A stretch of 64,000 nucleotides of DNA from Methylobacterium sp. J-078. Its GTDB lineage: Bacteria > Pseudomonadota > Alphaproteobacteria > Rhizobiales > Beijerinckiaceae. The translations under genes and the position numbers were made by a program. The notes beneath the pieces were generated by a model. That model made no database searches, was not told the origin of the DNA, and was given only the letters and a program-made list of their open reading frames with translations. Position 1 is the stretch's first letter, and the number at the start of each line of letters is the position of its first letter. Below are positions 17,254 through 26,123 of this stretch, piece by piece. The stretch lies in assembly GCF_022829285.1 (NCBI RefSeq), contig NZ_JAKSYI010000081.1, forward strand, positions 1-64,000, given 5' to 3'.

Positions 17254-18549
17254 ATGACGACGATCGCCGACCGCAGCACGGCTGAACTCGCGGACCTGTG
17301 CGCGCAGGCGCAGGCCGCCTACGACGCCTTCAAGGCCCGGGGCCTGAAGCTCGACATGACCCGCGGCAAGCCGGCGCCCGAGCAGCTCGACCTCGCCACC
17401 GGCATGCTCGCCCTGCCGGGCAACGGCGATTATACGACCGCGGCCGGCGAGGATGCGCGCAACTACGGCGGCCAGCAGGGCCTGCCCGAGCTGCGGGCGC
17501 TGTTCTCCCACCTCATCGACGCGCCGGCCGACCAGATCGTGGTGGGCGGCAATTCCAGCCTCGCCCTGATGCACGACACCATCGTGTGGGCCCTCCTCAA
17601 GGGCGTACCGGGCTCCGAGCGGCCCTGGTCGAAGGAGGAGGAGCCGGTCTTCCTCTGCCCGGTGCCGGGCTACGACCGCCACTTCGCCCTCTGCGAGGAG
17701 TTCGGCATCCGCATGATCCCGGTGCCCATGACGGGGCAGGGGCCCGACATGGACGTGGTCGAGGCCTTCGTCGCGAACCCGGCCGTGAAGGGCATGTGGT
17801 GCGTGCCGAAATACGCCAATCCCTCGGGCGAGATCTTCTCCGACGAGACCGTCCGGCGCCTCGCCGCGATGAAGACCGGCGCTCCCGATTTTCGCCTGTT
17901 CTGGGACAACGCCTACGCGGTGCACCACCTCACCCCGGATCGTCACCCGGTGCGCGACATCCTGGCCGCCTGCGCCGAGGCCGGCCATCCGGACCGGCCG
18001 TTCCTGTACGCATCGACCTCGAAGATCACTCTGGCGGGCGCCGGCCTCGCGGTCTTTGCCGGATCGCCCGAGAACACCCGCTGGTTCCTGGCCCGCGCCG
18101 CCAAGCAGACCATCGGCCCCGACAAGCTCAACCAGCTGCGCCACGTGCGCTTCCTGCGCGACGGCGCCGGACTCCAGGCCCACATGGACGCCCACCGCGC
18201 CCTGATCGCGCCGAAGTTCGCGGCCGTGCAGGAGGCCCTGGAGCGCCACCTCGCCGGCACCGGGGCCGCGCGCTGGACCCGTCCGGAAGGCGGCTACTTC
18301 ATCACGGTGGAAGCGCGCGCGGGCACGGCCACCGAAGTGGTGCGGCTCGCCAAGGAGGCCGGCATCGCCCTGACCCCGGCCGGCGCCACCTCGCCCTACG
18401 GCCGCGACCCGCAGGACAGCGTCCTGCGCCTCGCGCCGACCTTCCCCAGCCTCGGCGACGTGACGAAGGCGGCCGAGGGCATCGCCCTCTGCATCCTTCT
18501 TGCATCCCTGGAGGCGGAGCAGGGGGTCCGCGCGCGCAACGCGGCCTGA
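17254..18549 (+). CDS. Aminotransferase of the MocR-like/type Ic aspartate aminotransferase family
   Basis: A 431-residue fold-type I PLP enzyme. Diagnostic features are LDMTRGKPAPEQLDLATGM at the N terminus, GNSSLALMHD, DNAYAVHHL around the PLP-pyridine-binding Asp and the PLP-lysine segment STSKITLAGAG. This is the pattern of the PF12897 group, whose tested members act as aspartate aminotransferases (subgroup Ic). It lacks a DNA-binding domain, so it is not a MocR regulator. The start at 17254 (MTTIADRS) is chosen by family alignment; the frame continues open upstream. Confidence 0.85.
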   Translation: MTTIADRSTAELADLCAQAQAAYDAFKARGLKLDMTRGKPAPEQLDLATGMLALPGNGDYTTAAGEDARNYGGQQGLPELRALFSHLIDAPADQIVVGGNSSLALMHDTIVWALLKGVPGSERPWSKEEEPVFLCPVPGYDRHFALCEEFGIRMIPVPMTGQGPDMDVVEAFVANPAVKGMWCVPKYANPSGEIFSDETVRRLAAMKTGAPDFRLFWDNAYAVHHLTPDRHPVRDILAACAEAGHPDRPFLYASTSKITLAGAGLAVFAGSPENTRWFLARAAKQTIGPDKLNQLRHVRFLRDGAGLQAHMDAHRALIAPKFAAVQEALERHLAGTGAARWTRPEGGYFITVEARAGTATEVVRLAKEAGIALTPAGATSPYGRDPQDSVLRLAPTFPSLGDVTKAAEGIALCILLASLEAEQGVRARNAA

Positions 18550-18613
18550 TCCCGTGGCGCAATCCGGAAACATGCGCGCTGGATGATGCACCACGCATCC
18601 GGGAGGTGAGGCG

Positions 18614-19087
18614 ATGGTGATCCCGACACGGTTCCGGCGCGGCGGCGCGCGGGTCATGCCCGGCCTCGTGCTCTGCATCCTCGTGGCCGGGACGGCCCCG
18701 GCCCGGGCGCGCACCGCCTGGGCCTCCGGCACTTTCGTGTATGCCGACCTCTGCACCCTGCCGGAGACCGGCGCCCGCAGCGGCCAGCGCATCATCCTGC
18801 GGCGCTCCCCGAACGGCGACGCGCTGACCTACGAGGGGGCCGAGCATCCCGGGGCCCGCGCGGCCGCCGACATGACCCTCGACGATGCCACCAAGGCGAT
18901 CACCTTCGCGGTGGAGACCGAGGCCGGGCCGATCCACTTCCAGGGTGTCGCCGGTCCGGACGCGCTCACCGGCACCTTCGAGGACGAGACGGGCGCGCAC
19001 CCGGTGCACCTGCCCCGGGTCCTGCGCTCCCACGCCCACGAGGCCTGCCAGGGCGAGGCCACGGGTTCGATCGCCCCGCGGCGATAG
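18614..19087 (+). CDS. Exported hypothetical protein
   Basis: A 157-residue protein with a signal peptide (VMPGLVLCILVAGTAPARA). The mature part is compact and beta-rich, with a repeated G-T-F pattern (ASGTFVYADLC, ALTGTFEDETG) and two Cys that could pair. I do not recognise a family. It sits on the same strand between the aminotransferase and another exported gene, 64 and 32 bases apart, with no shared motif to suggest a function. Confidence 0.65.
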   Translation: MVIPTRFRRGGARVMPGLVLCILVAGTAPARARTAWASGTFVYADLCTLPETGARSGQRIILRRSPNGDALTYEGAEHPGARAAADMTLDDATKAITFAVETEAGPIHFQGVAGPDALTGTFEDETGAHPVHLPRVLRSHAHEACQGEATGSIAPRR

Positions 19088-19119
19088 GCGAGGGGCGTCC
19101 TCTGCGATAGATCGGGACG

Positions 19120-19632
19120 ATGATGCTTTCCCTCCGGTGCGCCGCGCTCCTGCTTCCCCTGGCCCTGGGCACCGCGATGCCCGCCGCGGCGGCCGATGCC
19201 TGCGACGCCCTGACCGCGCGGATGATCCGCGCCACCGGCGTCTCGCTCGCCGGGCGCGAAGGGGCCCGCGCCGTGTTTCGCGCCGCCGATGCCGAGCGGA
19301 TGAGCCTCGATTGCCGGGCGCGCCGGATGGTCTTCTCCGCCCTGGAACGGGAGCCGGGCCGCCGCTACTACGAACTGATCGGCCTCGCGGCTGGGGTTCT
19401 CACCGGCGCGAAACCCGATTCCGTCGAGGCCCTCGCCCTCGGCCTGCACCAGGGCGCCCTGATCGCGGGTCAGCCGCAGCAGGGTGTCGCCGGGCGGGCG
19501 GCGCTTCGCTGCGAGACCGCTCCCGACGCCGATCCCTTCGCCAGTCCGCGCACGCGCTGCGTGCTGGTGCCGAGCGCCCGGGCCGTGCTTCGCCGCCGCG
19601 CCGGCCTTTTCGCGGGCGCCCGGGCGGGCTAG
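19120..19632 (+). CDS. Exported hypothetical protein upstream of kdsA
   Basis: A 170-residue protein with an N-terminal signal peptide (MLSLRCAALLLPLALGTAM then AAAA). The mature part has Cys residues (ACDAL, LDCRARRM, LRCETA, TRCVLV) that could form two disulfides. No domain is recognised. It ends only 9 bases before kdsA, so the pair may be cotranscribed, although the link between them is unclear. Confidence 0.62.
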   Translation: MMLSLRCAALLLPLALGTAMPAAAADACDALTARMIRATGVSLAGREGARAVFRAADAERMSLDCRARRMVFSALEREPGRRYYELIGLAAGVLTGAKPDSVEALALGLHQGALIAGQPQQGVAGRAALRCETAPDADPFASPRTRCVLVPSARAVLRRRAGLFAGARAG

Positions 19633-19641
19633 ACCCGCCGC

Positions 19642-20514
19642 ATGTCCAGAACCACTTCGCCCGAGCCCGCTCCCTCCGCCATCGTCACCGCCGGTTCGGT
19701 CGCCTTCGCGAATCACCTGCACTTCGCTCTCATCGCCGGCCCGTGCCAGCTCGAGAGTCGCGACCACGCCGTCGAGATCGCCGACGCCCTGAAGGCGATG
19801 ACCGATCGGCTCGGCATCGGCCTCGTGTTCAAGGCGTCCTTCGACAAGGCGAACCGGACCTCCGGCAGCACCGCGCGGGGCCTCGGTCTCGCGGGAGCGC
19901 TGCCGATCTTCTCCGAGATCAAGGCGCGCTTCGGCCTGCCCGTGCTGACCGACGTGCACGAGGCGGCGCAGTGCGCGCCCGCGGCCGAGGTGATCGACGT
20001 GCTGCAGATCCCGGCCTTCCTCTGCCGGCAGACCGATCTCCTGCTCGCCGCCGCCGCCACCGGCCGGGTGGTGAACGTGAAAAAGGGCCAGTTCCTCGCG
20101 CCCTGGGACATGGCCCACGTGGCCGCCAAGGTGACGGGGGCGGGCAACCCCAACGTGCTGGTGACCGAGCGCGGCGCCTCGTTCGGCTACAACACCCTCG
20201 TCTCCGACATGCGCAGCCTGCCGATCATGGCGCAGGTCACGCAGGGCGCCCCGGTGGTGTTCGACGCGACTCACTCGGTGCAACAGCCGGGGGGCCAGGG
20301 TGCAACATCCGGCGGCCAGCGGGAGTTCGTGGCCGTGCTCGCACGCGCCGCCGTTGCAGTGGGCGTGGCGGGCCTGTTCATCGAGACGCATCCCGACCCG
20401 GACCATGCCCCCTCCGACGGACCCAACATGGTGCCGCTGAAGGCGATGCCCGCGCTGCTCGCCGAACTGCAGGCTTTCGACCGGCTCGCGAAGGCGCGGA
20501 GCGGACAGGCCTGA
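19642..20514 (+). CDS. kdsA: 3-deoxy-D-manno-octulosonate 8-phosphate synthase
   Basis: KdsA condenses phosphoenolpyruvate with arabinose 5-phosphate to form KDO 8-phosphate, a precursor of the lipid A inner core. The 290-residue protein shows [51 protein letters not shown] and FDATHSVQ. The Cys in AGPC (Cys35) is the residue used by metal-dependent family members in place of the Asn of the metal-independent E. coli type, so this enzyme is predicted to need a divalent metal ion. Confidence 0.93.
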   Translation: MSRTTSPEPAPSAIVTAGSVAFANHLHFALIAGPCQLESRDHAVEIADALKAMTDRLGIGLVFKASFDKANRTSGSTARGLGLAGALPIFSEIKARFGLPVLTDVHEAAQCAPAAEVIDVLQIPAFLCRQTDLLLAAAATGRVVNVKKGQFLAPWDMAHVAAKVTGAGNPNVLVTERGASFGYNTLVSDMRSLPIMAQVTQGAPVVFDATHSVQQPGGQGATSGGQREFVAVLARAAVAVGVAGLFIETHPDPDHAPSDGPNMVPLKAMPALLAELQAFDRLAKARSGQA

Positions 20515-20568
20515 ACCGCTTCGAGCCGGTTCGAGACCCGGCGGGCGTGAGCTGAGGGATGCGGGAAG

Positions 20569-20593
20569 GGAACGATCACGGCAGCTTGACGTT
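20569..20593 (+). promoter_or_regulatory. EcfG-type general-stress promoter
   Basis: GGAAC at 20569-20573 and CGTT at 20590-20593 are separated by 16 bases. Both boxes match the EcfG consensus of alphaproteobacteria exactly. Transcription would begin near 20600, giving a leader of about 30 bases before the exported Gly/Tyr-rich protein at 20631. The sigma factor itself is not in the window. Confidence 0.55.
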
Positions 20594-20630
20594 GGAATAC
20601 CCAATTCGTTCTCGAACGCTGAAGGTCATC

Positions 20631-20966
20631 ATGCGCAAGCTCGCCCTCGTCTCCGCCCTGACCCTCTCGCTGGGCGGCCTCGCCGCCGCGACCTCGGCCG
20701 AAGCCGGCCCGCGCGGCCACGGCTATGGCCATGGCGGCTACGGCCACGGCCACGCCTATGGCGGCCGGGGCTACGGACGCGGTTATGCCTATGGCGGTCG
20801 TCGCCGTGGCGGTGGAATCGGCACCGGTGCGGCCGTGGGCCTCGGCATCGCCGGCCTCGCCGCCGGTGCGATCGCGGCCGGTGCGGCCCGCGACGCCTAC
20901 TACCGTGATGGCTACGCCCGTCCGGCCTATGGCTACGGCGCCCCGGCCTACGGCTACGGCTACTGA
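20631..20966 (+). CDS. Gly/Tyr/His-rich small exported protein
   Basis: A 111-residue protein. A signal peptide (LALVSALTLSLGGLAAATSAEA) is followed by GYGHG-type repeats, a Gly/Ala hydrophobic helix (GAAVGLGIAGLAAGAIAAGAA) and a Pro/Tyr/Gly tail. Proteins of this composition sit in the periplasm or envelope of Rhizobiales; their role is unknown. GAAGG lies 5 bases upstream of the ATG, and an EcfG-type promoter precedes the gene, so it is likely stress-induced. A terminator follows. Confidence 0.72.
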   Translation: MRKLALVSALTLSLGGLAAATSAEAGPRGHGYGHGGYGHGHAYGGRGYGRGYAYGGRRRGGGIGTGAAVGLGIAGLAAGAIAAGAARDAYYRDGYARPAYGYGAPAYGYGY

Positions 20967-20992
20967 GTTCTCAATTCTCGCGGTTCGGTGAG

Positions 20993-21020
20993 GGGCGGTC
21001 GGCGCAAGCCGGCCGCCCTT
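20993..21020 (+). terminator. Intrinsic terminator
   Basis: GGGCGGTCGGC pairs with GCCGGCCGCCC (one G-U pair) around a GCAA tetraloop, followed by TTCGTCGTTT. It lies between convergent genes and ends the Gly/Tyr-rich protein transcript. Confidence 0.75.
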
Positions 21021-21042
21021 CGTCGTTTCGGAGACGTCCGCT

Positions 21043-21504
21043 TCAGCGCGCCCGGTAGGGCGGCACACCCGGATCGGGCAGCCAGACGGATTTCGGCGGC
21101 TCGCCGGTCTGCCAGAACACGTCGATGGGAATGCCGCCGCGCGGATACCAGAACCCGCCGATGCGCAGGTAGCGCGGCGCCAGCAGCTCGGTCAGGCGCA
21201 GGCCGATCCCCACCGTGCAATCCTCGTGGAAGGCGCCGTGGTTTCGGAAGGCCGTGAGGTAGAGCTTGAGCGACTTCGATTCGACGAGCCACTGGTCCGG
21301 CACGTAATCGATGACGAGGATCGCGAAATCCGGCTGTCCCGTCACCGGGCAGAGCGAGGTGAATTCCGGCACGGTGAAGCGGGCGAGGTAGTCGGTCCCC
21401 GGATGCGGGTTCGGCACCCGGTCGAGGCGGGCCTCCTCGGGCGAGGCGGGCAGGGGGCTCATCTGCCCGAGTTGCAGGCCCTCGGGCCCTGAATGCTGGG
21501 TCAT
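21043..21504 (-). CDS. queF: NADPH-dependent 7-cyano-7-deazaguanine reductase
   Basis: QueF reduces preQ0 to preQ1 in queuosine biosynthesis for tRNA modification. This is the short (about 153-residue) unimodular form. Key residues are the nucleophile Cys52 in [13 protein letters not shown], the NADPH-binding ESKSLKLYL, and FHED. The start at 21504 (MTQHSG) keeps the normal family length; upstream codons read through a 150-residue extension with no homology. The gene stands alone on the minus strand. Confidence 0.92.
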   Translation of the reverse strand: MTQHSGPEGLQLGQMSPLPASPEEARLDRVPNPHPGTDYLARFTVPEFTSLCPVTGQPDFAILVIDYVPDQWLVESKSLKLYLTAFRNHGAFHEDCTVGIGLRLTELLAPRYLRIGGFWYPRGGIPIDVFWQTGEPPKSVWLPDPGVPPYRAR

Positions 21505-21642
21505 GACGGAAACTTTCGGGGCCGGCGGCGGGGTTTCGGCCGGCGGCGTCGGGACGGAAAACGATCGATTTCGCCACCCAAAGTGGTTTTCGAGGGGTGT
21601 CCATGAGTGGCAGGCGCGGGGTCCGCGTGCCATATGGGAACC

Positions 21643-21846
21643 ATGAGCGACGAAAACACGGCTACCTACCCCTACACCCTGGAGATCCAGCCGCCCAAGG
21701 CCCCGGGCTCCCCCTATCAATGGGCGATCCGTCGGAAGGGCAAGCTGATCCAGCGGTCCGACCGCAATCACCCCACCGAGGCCAAGGCGCGTGAGAACGG
21801 CATGGCCCAGATTGAGCTGCTGCTGTCGGGGGCGGGCGACCGCTAG
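21643..21846 (+). CDS. Small conserved-looking hypothetical protein
   Basis: A 67-residue, soluble, charged protein ([20 protein letters not shown], then [13 protein letters not shown]). GGGAA lies ahead of the ATG. A longer frame to 21607 has no ribosome-binding site. Alternating basic and polar residues suggest a small beta fold, but there is no recognised family. It lies upstream of eno by about 190 bases. Confidence 0.6.
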   Translation: MSDENTATYPYTLEIQPPKAPGSPYQWAIRRKGKLIQRSDRNHPTEAKARENGMAQIELLLSGAGDR

Positions 21847-21947
21847 ACACGCCCTGTCCCGGAAGGGAGCCGGATCGCGGGAATCTCGCCCTCCGGCGCA
21901 CGCAGGCTGCGCAGGCCGCTTGCCGGAGGCGAGGCGTTGACGGATAA

Positions 21948-23327
<1,380 letters not shown>

Positions 23328-23352
23328 GCCTCACGGCGCATTCCGAGCCCAT

Positions 23353-23388
23353 GAAAACGGCCGCGAAGCGATTCGCGGCCGTTTTCGT
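23353..23388 (+). terminator. Strong intrinsic terminator of eno
   Basis: GAAAACGGCCGCGAA pairs with TTCGCGGCCGTTTTC around GCGA, with T residues at the end. A-rich and T-rich flanks make it suitable in both directions. Confidence 0.9.
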
Positions 23389-23438
23389 TGTGGCGATTCC
23401 CGTGACGGCGGGAAGCCGCGCTCACGGACGGATCCGCC

Positions 23439-23819
23439 CTAGCGCTCCGTCCTCTCGATGGCCTCCGCGACGACGCGCCGAGTCGGAGCGGCACGGGGGG
23501 TCAGGGACGGGGTGGTGGTCAGTTCGGAGGCCGGACGCACCGTGGCGGTGACGCGGGCCTGCTCCCGGTAGAGCGGCGGGGTGACGTAGGTGCGGTCATC
23601 CGCCAGCACGGTGTCAGTGGGCGCCGCGGAGATGGCGACCACGGAGGGGGTCGTGGTCAGTTCGGAAGCCGGACGCACCGTGGCGGTGACGCGGGCCTGC
23701 TCCCGGTAGATCGACGGCGTGACGTCGATGCGCTCGTCCGCCAGCACCGTGCCGGTCAGGGTCGCAGAGGCGAGGGTGGCGAGGACGAGGGTGCGGAGGG
23801 TTCTGGTCTGGATGGTCAT
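23439..23819 (-). CDS. Small exported protein with an internal 46-residue duplication
   Basis: A 126-residue protein with a signal peptide (LVLATLASATLTGTVLA). The mature chain is built of two near-identical units that start VLADERIDVTPSIYRE and VLADDRTYVTPPLYRE, each continuing QARVTATVRPASELTTTPS. No family is recognised. The start at 23819 is supported by the signal peptide. Its gene neighbour on the minus strand (23976-24248) also encodes a small exported protein. Confidence 0.65.
   Translation of the reverse strand: MTIQTRTLRTLVLATLASATLTGTVLADERIDVTPSIYREQARVTATVRPASELTTTPSVVAISAAPTDTVLADDRTYVTPPLYREQARVTATVRPASELTTTPSLTPRAAPTRRVVAEAIERTER
23515..23756. repeat. 138-bp-period direct repeat inside the exported-protein gene
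   Basis: Copies at 23515-23618 and 23653-23756 are over 85% identical and 138 bases apart, which is 46 codons and keeps the frame. This is an internal gene duplication, not a separate element. Confidence 0.8.
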
Positions 23820-23975
23820 GATCGGATGTCCTGAGTGTCGGCGCGAGGACCCGTGCCCCGCGGCGTGAGGGGAAGATGTATTGCACCGCACCATCATTCA
23901 AACAGATGCTTTCAATACCCGTTATCGATTGCATCGATGATGGTAGGTGCGGTTCTGCGTGTCGGAGGCCGAGCC

Positions 23976-24248
23976 TCAATCGGCCGGGGCCTCGATCCGA
24001 GCACCCCAGATGTTGAGTGTGCGAACGACCTGGGTGCCCGCGGCGGGCGCGTCTGCGGCGAGGGCCGACGTGTAGGCGTAGCGGGGCGCCGTCGAGAGGT
24101 CGGTGCGGCGGGCCGCCTGGGCGTCCGTGACGGTGAAGCTGTGACCCCAGGCTTCGAAGGTCCGGGCCTCCCCCGCCCCGGCGGGGGCGGCCAGGAGGGT
24201 GATGCCGACGACGATGGCGGTGGCGGTGAGCGTGGAGCGAACGGTCAT
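23976..24248 (-). CDS. Small exported protein, MarR-neighbour
   Basis: A 90-residue protein with a signal peptide (TLTATAIVVGITLLAAPAGA). The mature part (ARTFEAWGHSFTVTDAQAAR) is short and unrecognised. AGGAGA precedes the ATG at 24248. It is divergent from the MarR gene; at least three related palindromic sites lie between them, so it may be a direct MarR target. Confidence 0.65.
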   Translation of the reverse strand: MTVRSTLTATAIVVGITLLAAPAGAGEARTFEAWGHSFTVTDAQAARRTDLSTAPRYAYTSALAADAPAAGTQVVRTLNIWGARIEAPAD

Positions 24249-24320
24249 GGTGGATCTCCTCGTTTGGGTGAGCGGTCGGCGGCGGTTTCGTGTGGACCGG
24301 GCGCCTCGCCTCGTGGCGAT

Positions 24321-24338
24321 AAGGTTGATATAAACCTT
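24321..24338. promoter_or_regulatory. MarR operator candidate 1
   Basis: AAGGTT-GATATA-AACCTT is a near-perfect palindrome in the divergent region. It sits on the side of the small exported gene, about 75 bases before its start. Its arms match operators 2 and 3. Confidence 0.6.
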
Positions 24339-24369
24339 TTGGCGTCCATCGCCGTGCGCTCGCACACTT

Positions 24370-24385
24370 GAGTTGATATCAACTC
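24370..24385. promoter_or_regulatory. MarR operator candidate 2
   Basis: GAGTTGATATCAACTC is a perfect 16-bp palindrome with the TTGATATCAA core, midway between the divergent genes. Its size and symmetry suit a dimeric winged-helix MarR regulator. Confidence 0.65.
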
Positions 24386-24448
24386 TCTTGGGAGACCGGG
24401 TGTCTCGGTCCCCGCCGGATGCCCGGGACGGGAGGAGGCCCTATATGC

Positions 24449-24462
24449 TTGGTATCAACCTT
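24449..24462. promoter_or_regulatory. MarR operator candidate 3
   Basis: TTGGTATCAACCTT shares the ATCAACC half-site with candidate 1 and lies just before the marR ribosome-binding site, where binding would autoregulate the gene. Confidence 0.5.
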
Positions 24463-24476
24463 TCCAGGAGTCATCG

Positions 24477-24944
24477 ATGGCATCGCGACCCGGCCTGACC
24501 CCCGCCATCGCGGCCGATGTCGAGCAGTCCTGCTTCTGCTTCGCGGCCCAGAAGGCGGCGCGCGCCATCGGGCGCCGCTACGATGCGGCTCTGCGCCCGA
24601 CCGGGCTCTCGAACTGGCAGTTCACGCTGCTGCTGATGCTGGTCTGCGACGCGGCGCCCACCATCGGCGCCCTGGCGCAGCACCTGGCGACGGATCGCAC
24701 CACGGTGACGGCCAACCTGAAGCCCCTGGAGCGCCGGGGCCTCCTGGCGATCGAGGCGGATGCGGACGACCGGCGCATCCGGCGCATCGTGCTGACGCAG
24801 GCCGGGCGCGCGCTCCTCGCCGAAGCGTACCCCCTCTGGGAAGCGGCGCAGGCCGACTGTGCCGCGCAGCTCGGCCCGATCGACCGGGACGGTTTTCGCG
24901 GGGCCGCGCGCGCGCTCTCCGCCGAGCGGTCGGGGGAGGGGTGA
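24477..24944 (+). CDS. MarR-family transcriptional regulator
   Basis: A 155-residue MarR-type winged-helix regulator. The N terminus carries a CFCF motif (residues 19-22, SCFCFAAQKAAR) that could act as a redox or ligand switch. The recognition helix lies around TIGALAQHLATDRTTVTANLK and the wing around ADADDRRIRRIVLT. AGGAG lies 8 bases before the ATG. It likely represses itself and the divergent exported gene through the palindromes at 24321-24462. The stop overlaps the next gene's start (TGATG), so the DCC protein is coupled. Confidence 0.87.
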   Translation: MASRPGLTPAIAADVEQSCFCFAAQKAARAIGRRYDAALRPTGLSNWQFTLLLMLVCDAAPTIGALAQHLATDRTTVTANLKPLERRGLLAIEADADDRRIRRIVLTQAGRALLAEAYPLWEAAQADCAAQLGPIDRDGFRGAARALSAERSGEG

Positions 24945-25381
24945 TGCGTCGGCGGCCGGCGCCCTATCTGTGGACGATGACCACGCATGCCGATCCCGCC
25001 CTCACCGTCTATTACGACGGCGCCTGTCCCCTCTGCGCCGCGGAGATCCGCCTGTACCGGCGCGCCGCGGGGGCCGAGCGGGTCGCCTGGGTCGATGTCG
25101 GAGCCGAGGGGCCGGCCGAACTCGGCTCGGGTCTGACGCGGGACGCCGCCCGCGCCCGGTTCCACGTGCGGCGCCCGGACGGCGCCCTCGTCTCCGGTGC
25201 GGCCGGGTTCGCGACCCTGTGGGCCGTGCTGCCGGGCTGGCGCGGGCTCGCCCGCCTCGCAAGCCTACCCGGCGTGACGGCGCTCGGCGAGGTGGCCTAC
25301 CGCCTGTTCCTGCCGCTCCGCCCCTGGATCGCCCGCCTCGTCCCGGCCGGCGGAGCCCGCTGCGACAAGGCTTGCGGATAG
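24944..25381 (+). CDS. DCC-family thiol-disulfide oxidoreductase (DUF393)
   Basis: This protein of about 145 residues has the DCC hallmark at its N terminus (TVYYDGACPLCAAEI), with the CxxC pair forming a redox site. A hydrophobic C-terminal part (LPGWRGLARLASLPGV and beyond) follows. The family is annotated as thiol-disulfide oxidoreductase, but its physiological partner is unknown. ATG 24944 overlaps the MarR stop and has GGGGAGGGG before it; an ATG at 24977 is also possible. Coupling to MarR suggests redox-dependent control. Confidence 0.8.
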   Translation: MRRRPAPYLWTMTTHADPALTVYYDGACPLCAAEIRLYRRAAGAERVAWVDVGAEGPAELGSGLTRDAARARFHVRRPDGALVSGAAGFATLWAVLPGWRGLARLASLPGVTALGEVAYRLFLPLRPWIARLVPAGGARCDKACG

Positions 25382-25448
25382 GGGGGCGGGAGCGCAAGGG
25401 ACGGTGGCCCGGCCCACCGGTCCCGAGGCGCTTCCTTCGAGACCTCCC

Positions 25449-26117
25449 ATGCGCAATCCCCTCCGGGCCCTCCCCGTCCAGGCCTTCTGGTTAAGGCCGC
25501 GCCTGCTCGCCTCCGTCGGCCTCACCCTCGTCCTCGCCCTGGTCCTGCCCTTCGCGGACCTGTCGGTGCGGCTCCTCATCGGCTGGTGCCTCGGCGTGCT
25601 GGTCTATTGCGGGCTGATCGTGGGCAAGGCGGCGCGGCAGTCGCAGGACGCCCTGCGGGCGGAGGCCACGCGCCTCGACGATTCCGCGCTGGCGGTCTCG
25701 CTCTTCGCGATCCTGGCCGCGGCCGCGAGCTTCGGCGCCGTGGCCATGCTGGTGCTCGGCGGCAACGGCAGCGAAGCCTATCGCCTCAGCCACCTGGCGC
25801 TCGCCGCCGCCACCATGATCTGCGCCTGGCTCTTCGTGCAGGTGGTGTTCACGGTGCACTACGCGCATCTCTACTACGGCGCGGAGGGCGATGCCGCGCG
25901 CGGCGGCCTCGACTTCAACGGCGACGAGAACCCGGATTTCTGGGACTTCTTCTACTTCTCCGTCACCATCGGGGCGACCTCGCAGACCTCAGACACAGAC
26001 ATCACCAGCAAGAGGATGCGCCGGGTCGCCACGGTGCAGACGATCTACGCCTACGTCTTCAACACCAGCGTGCTGGCGCTGGCGATCAACATGGCGGCGG
26101 GTGTCGCCCAGCATTGA
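25449..26117 (+). CDS. DUF1345 integral membrane protein
   Basis: A 222-residue protein with five or more transmembrane helices. Family signs are the N-terminal RPRLLASVGL, the loop DFNGDENPDFWDFFYFSVTIG and SQTSDTDITSKRMRRVATVQ, followed by a last helix (FNTSVLALAINM). DUF1345 proteins have no established function. The start at 25449 skips a Pro-rich lead-in, though its ribosome-binding site is weak. The gene converges with the endonuclease/exonuclease/phosphatase-family gene. Confidence 0.82.
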   Translation: MRNPLRALPVQAFWLRPRLLASVGLTLVLALVLPFADLSVRLLIGWCLGVLVYCGLIVGKAARQSQDALRAEATRLDDSALAVSLFAILAAAASFGAVAMLVLGGNGSEAYRLSHLALAAATMICAWLFVQVVFTVHYAHLYYGAEGDAARGGLDFNGDENPDFWDFFYFSVTIGATSQTSDTDITSKRMRRVATVQTIYAYVFNTSVLALAINMAAGVAQH

Positions 26118-26123
26118 GGCGCC

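Noticed and set aside
20521-20545. GGTTCGA motif resembling a tRNA T-loop
   Set aside because: No acceptor or anticodon stem can be formed around it.
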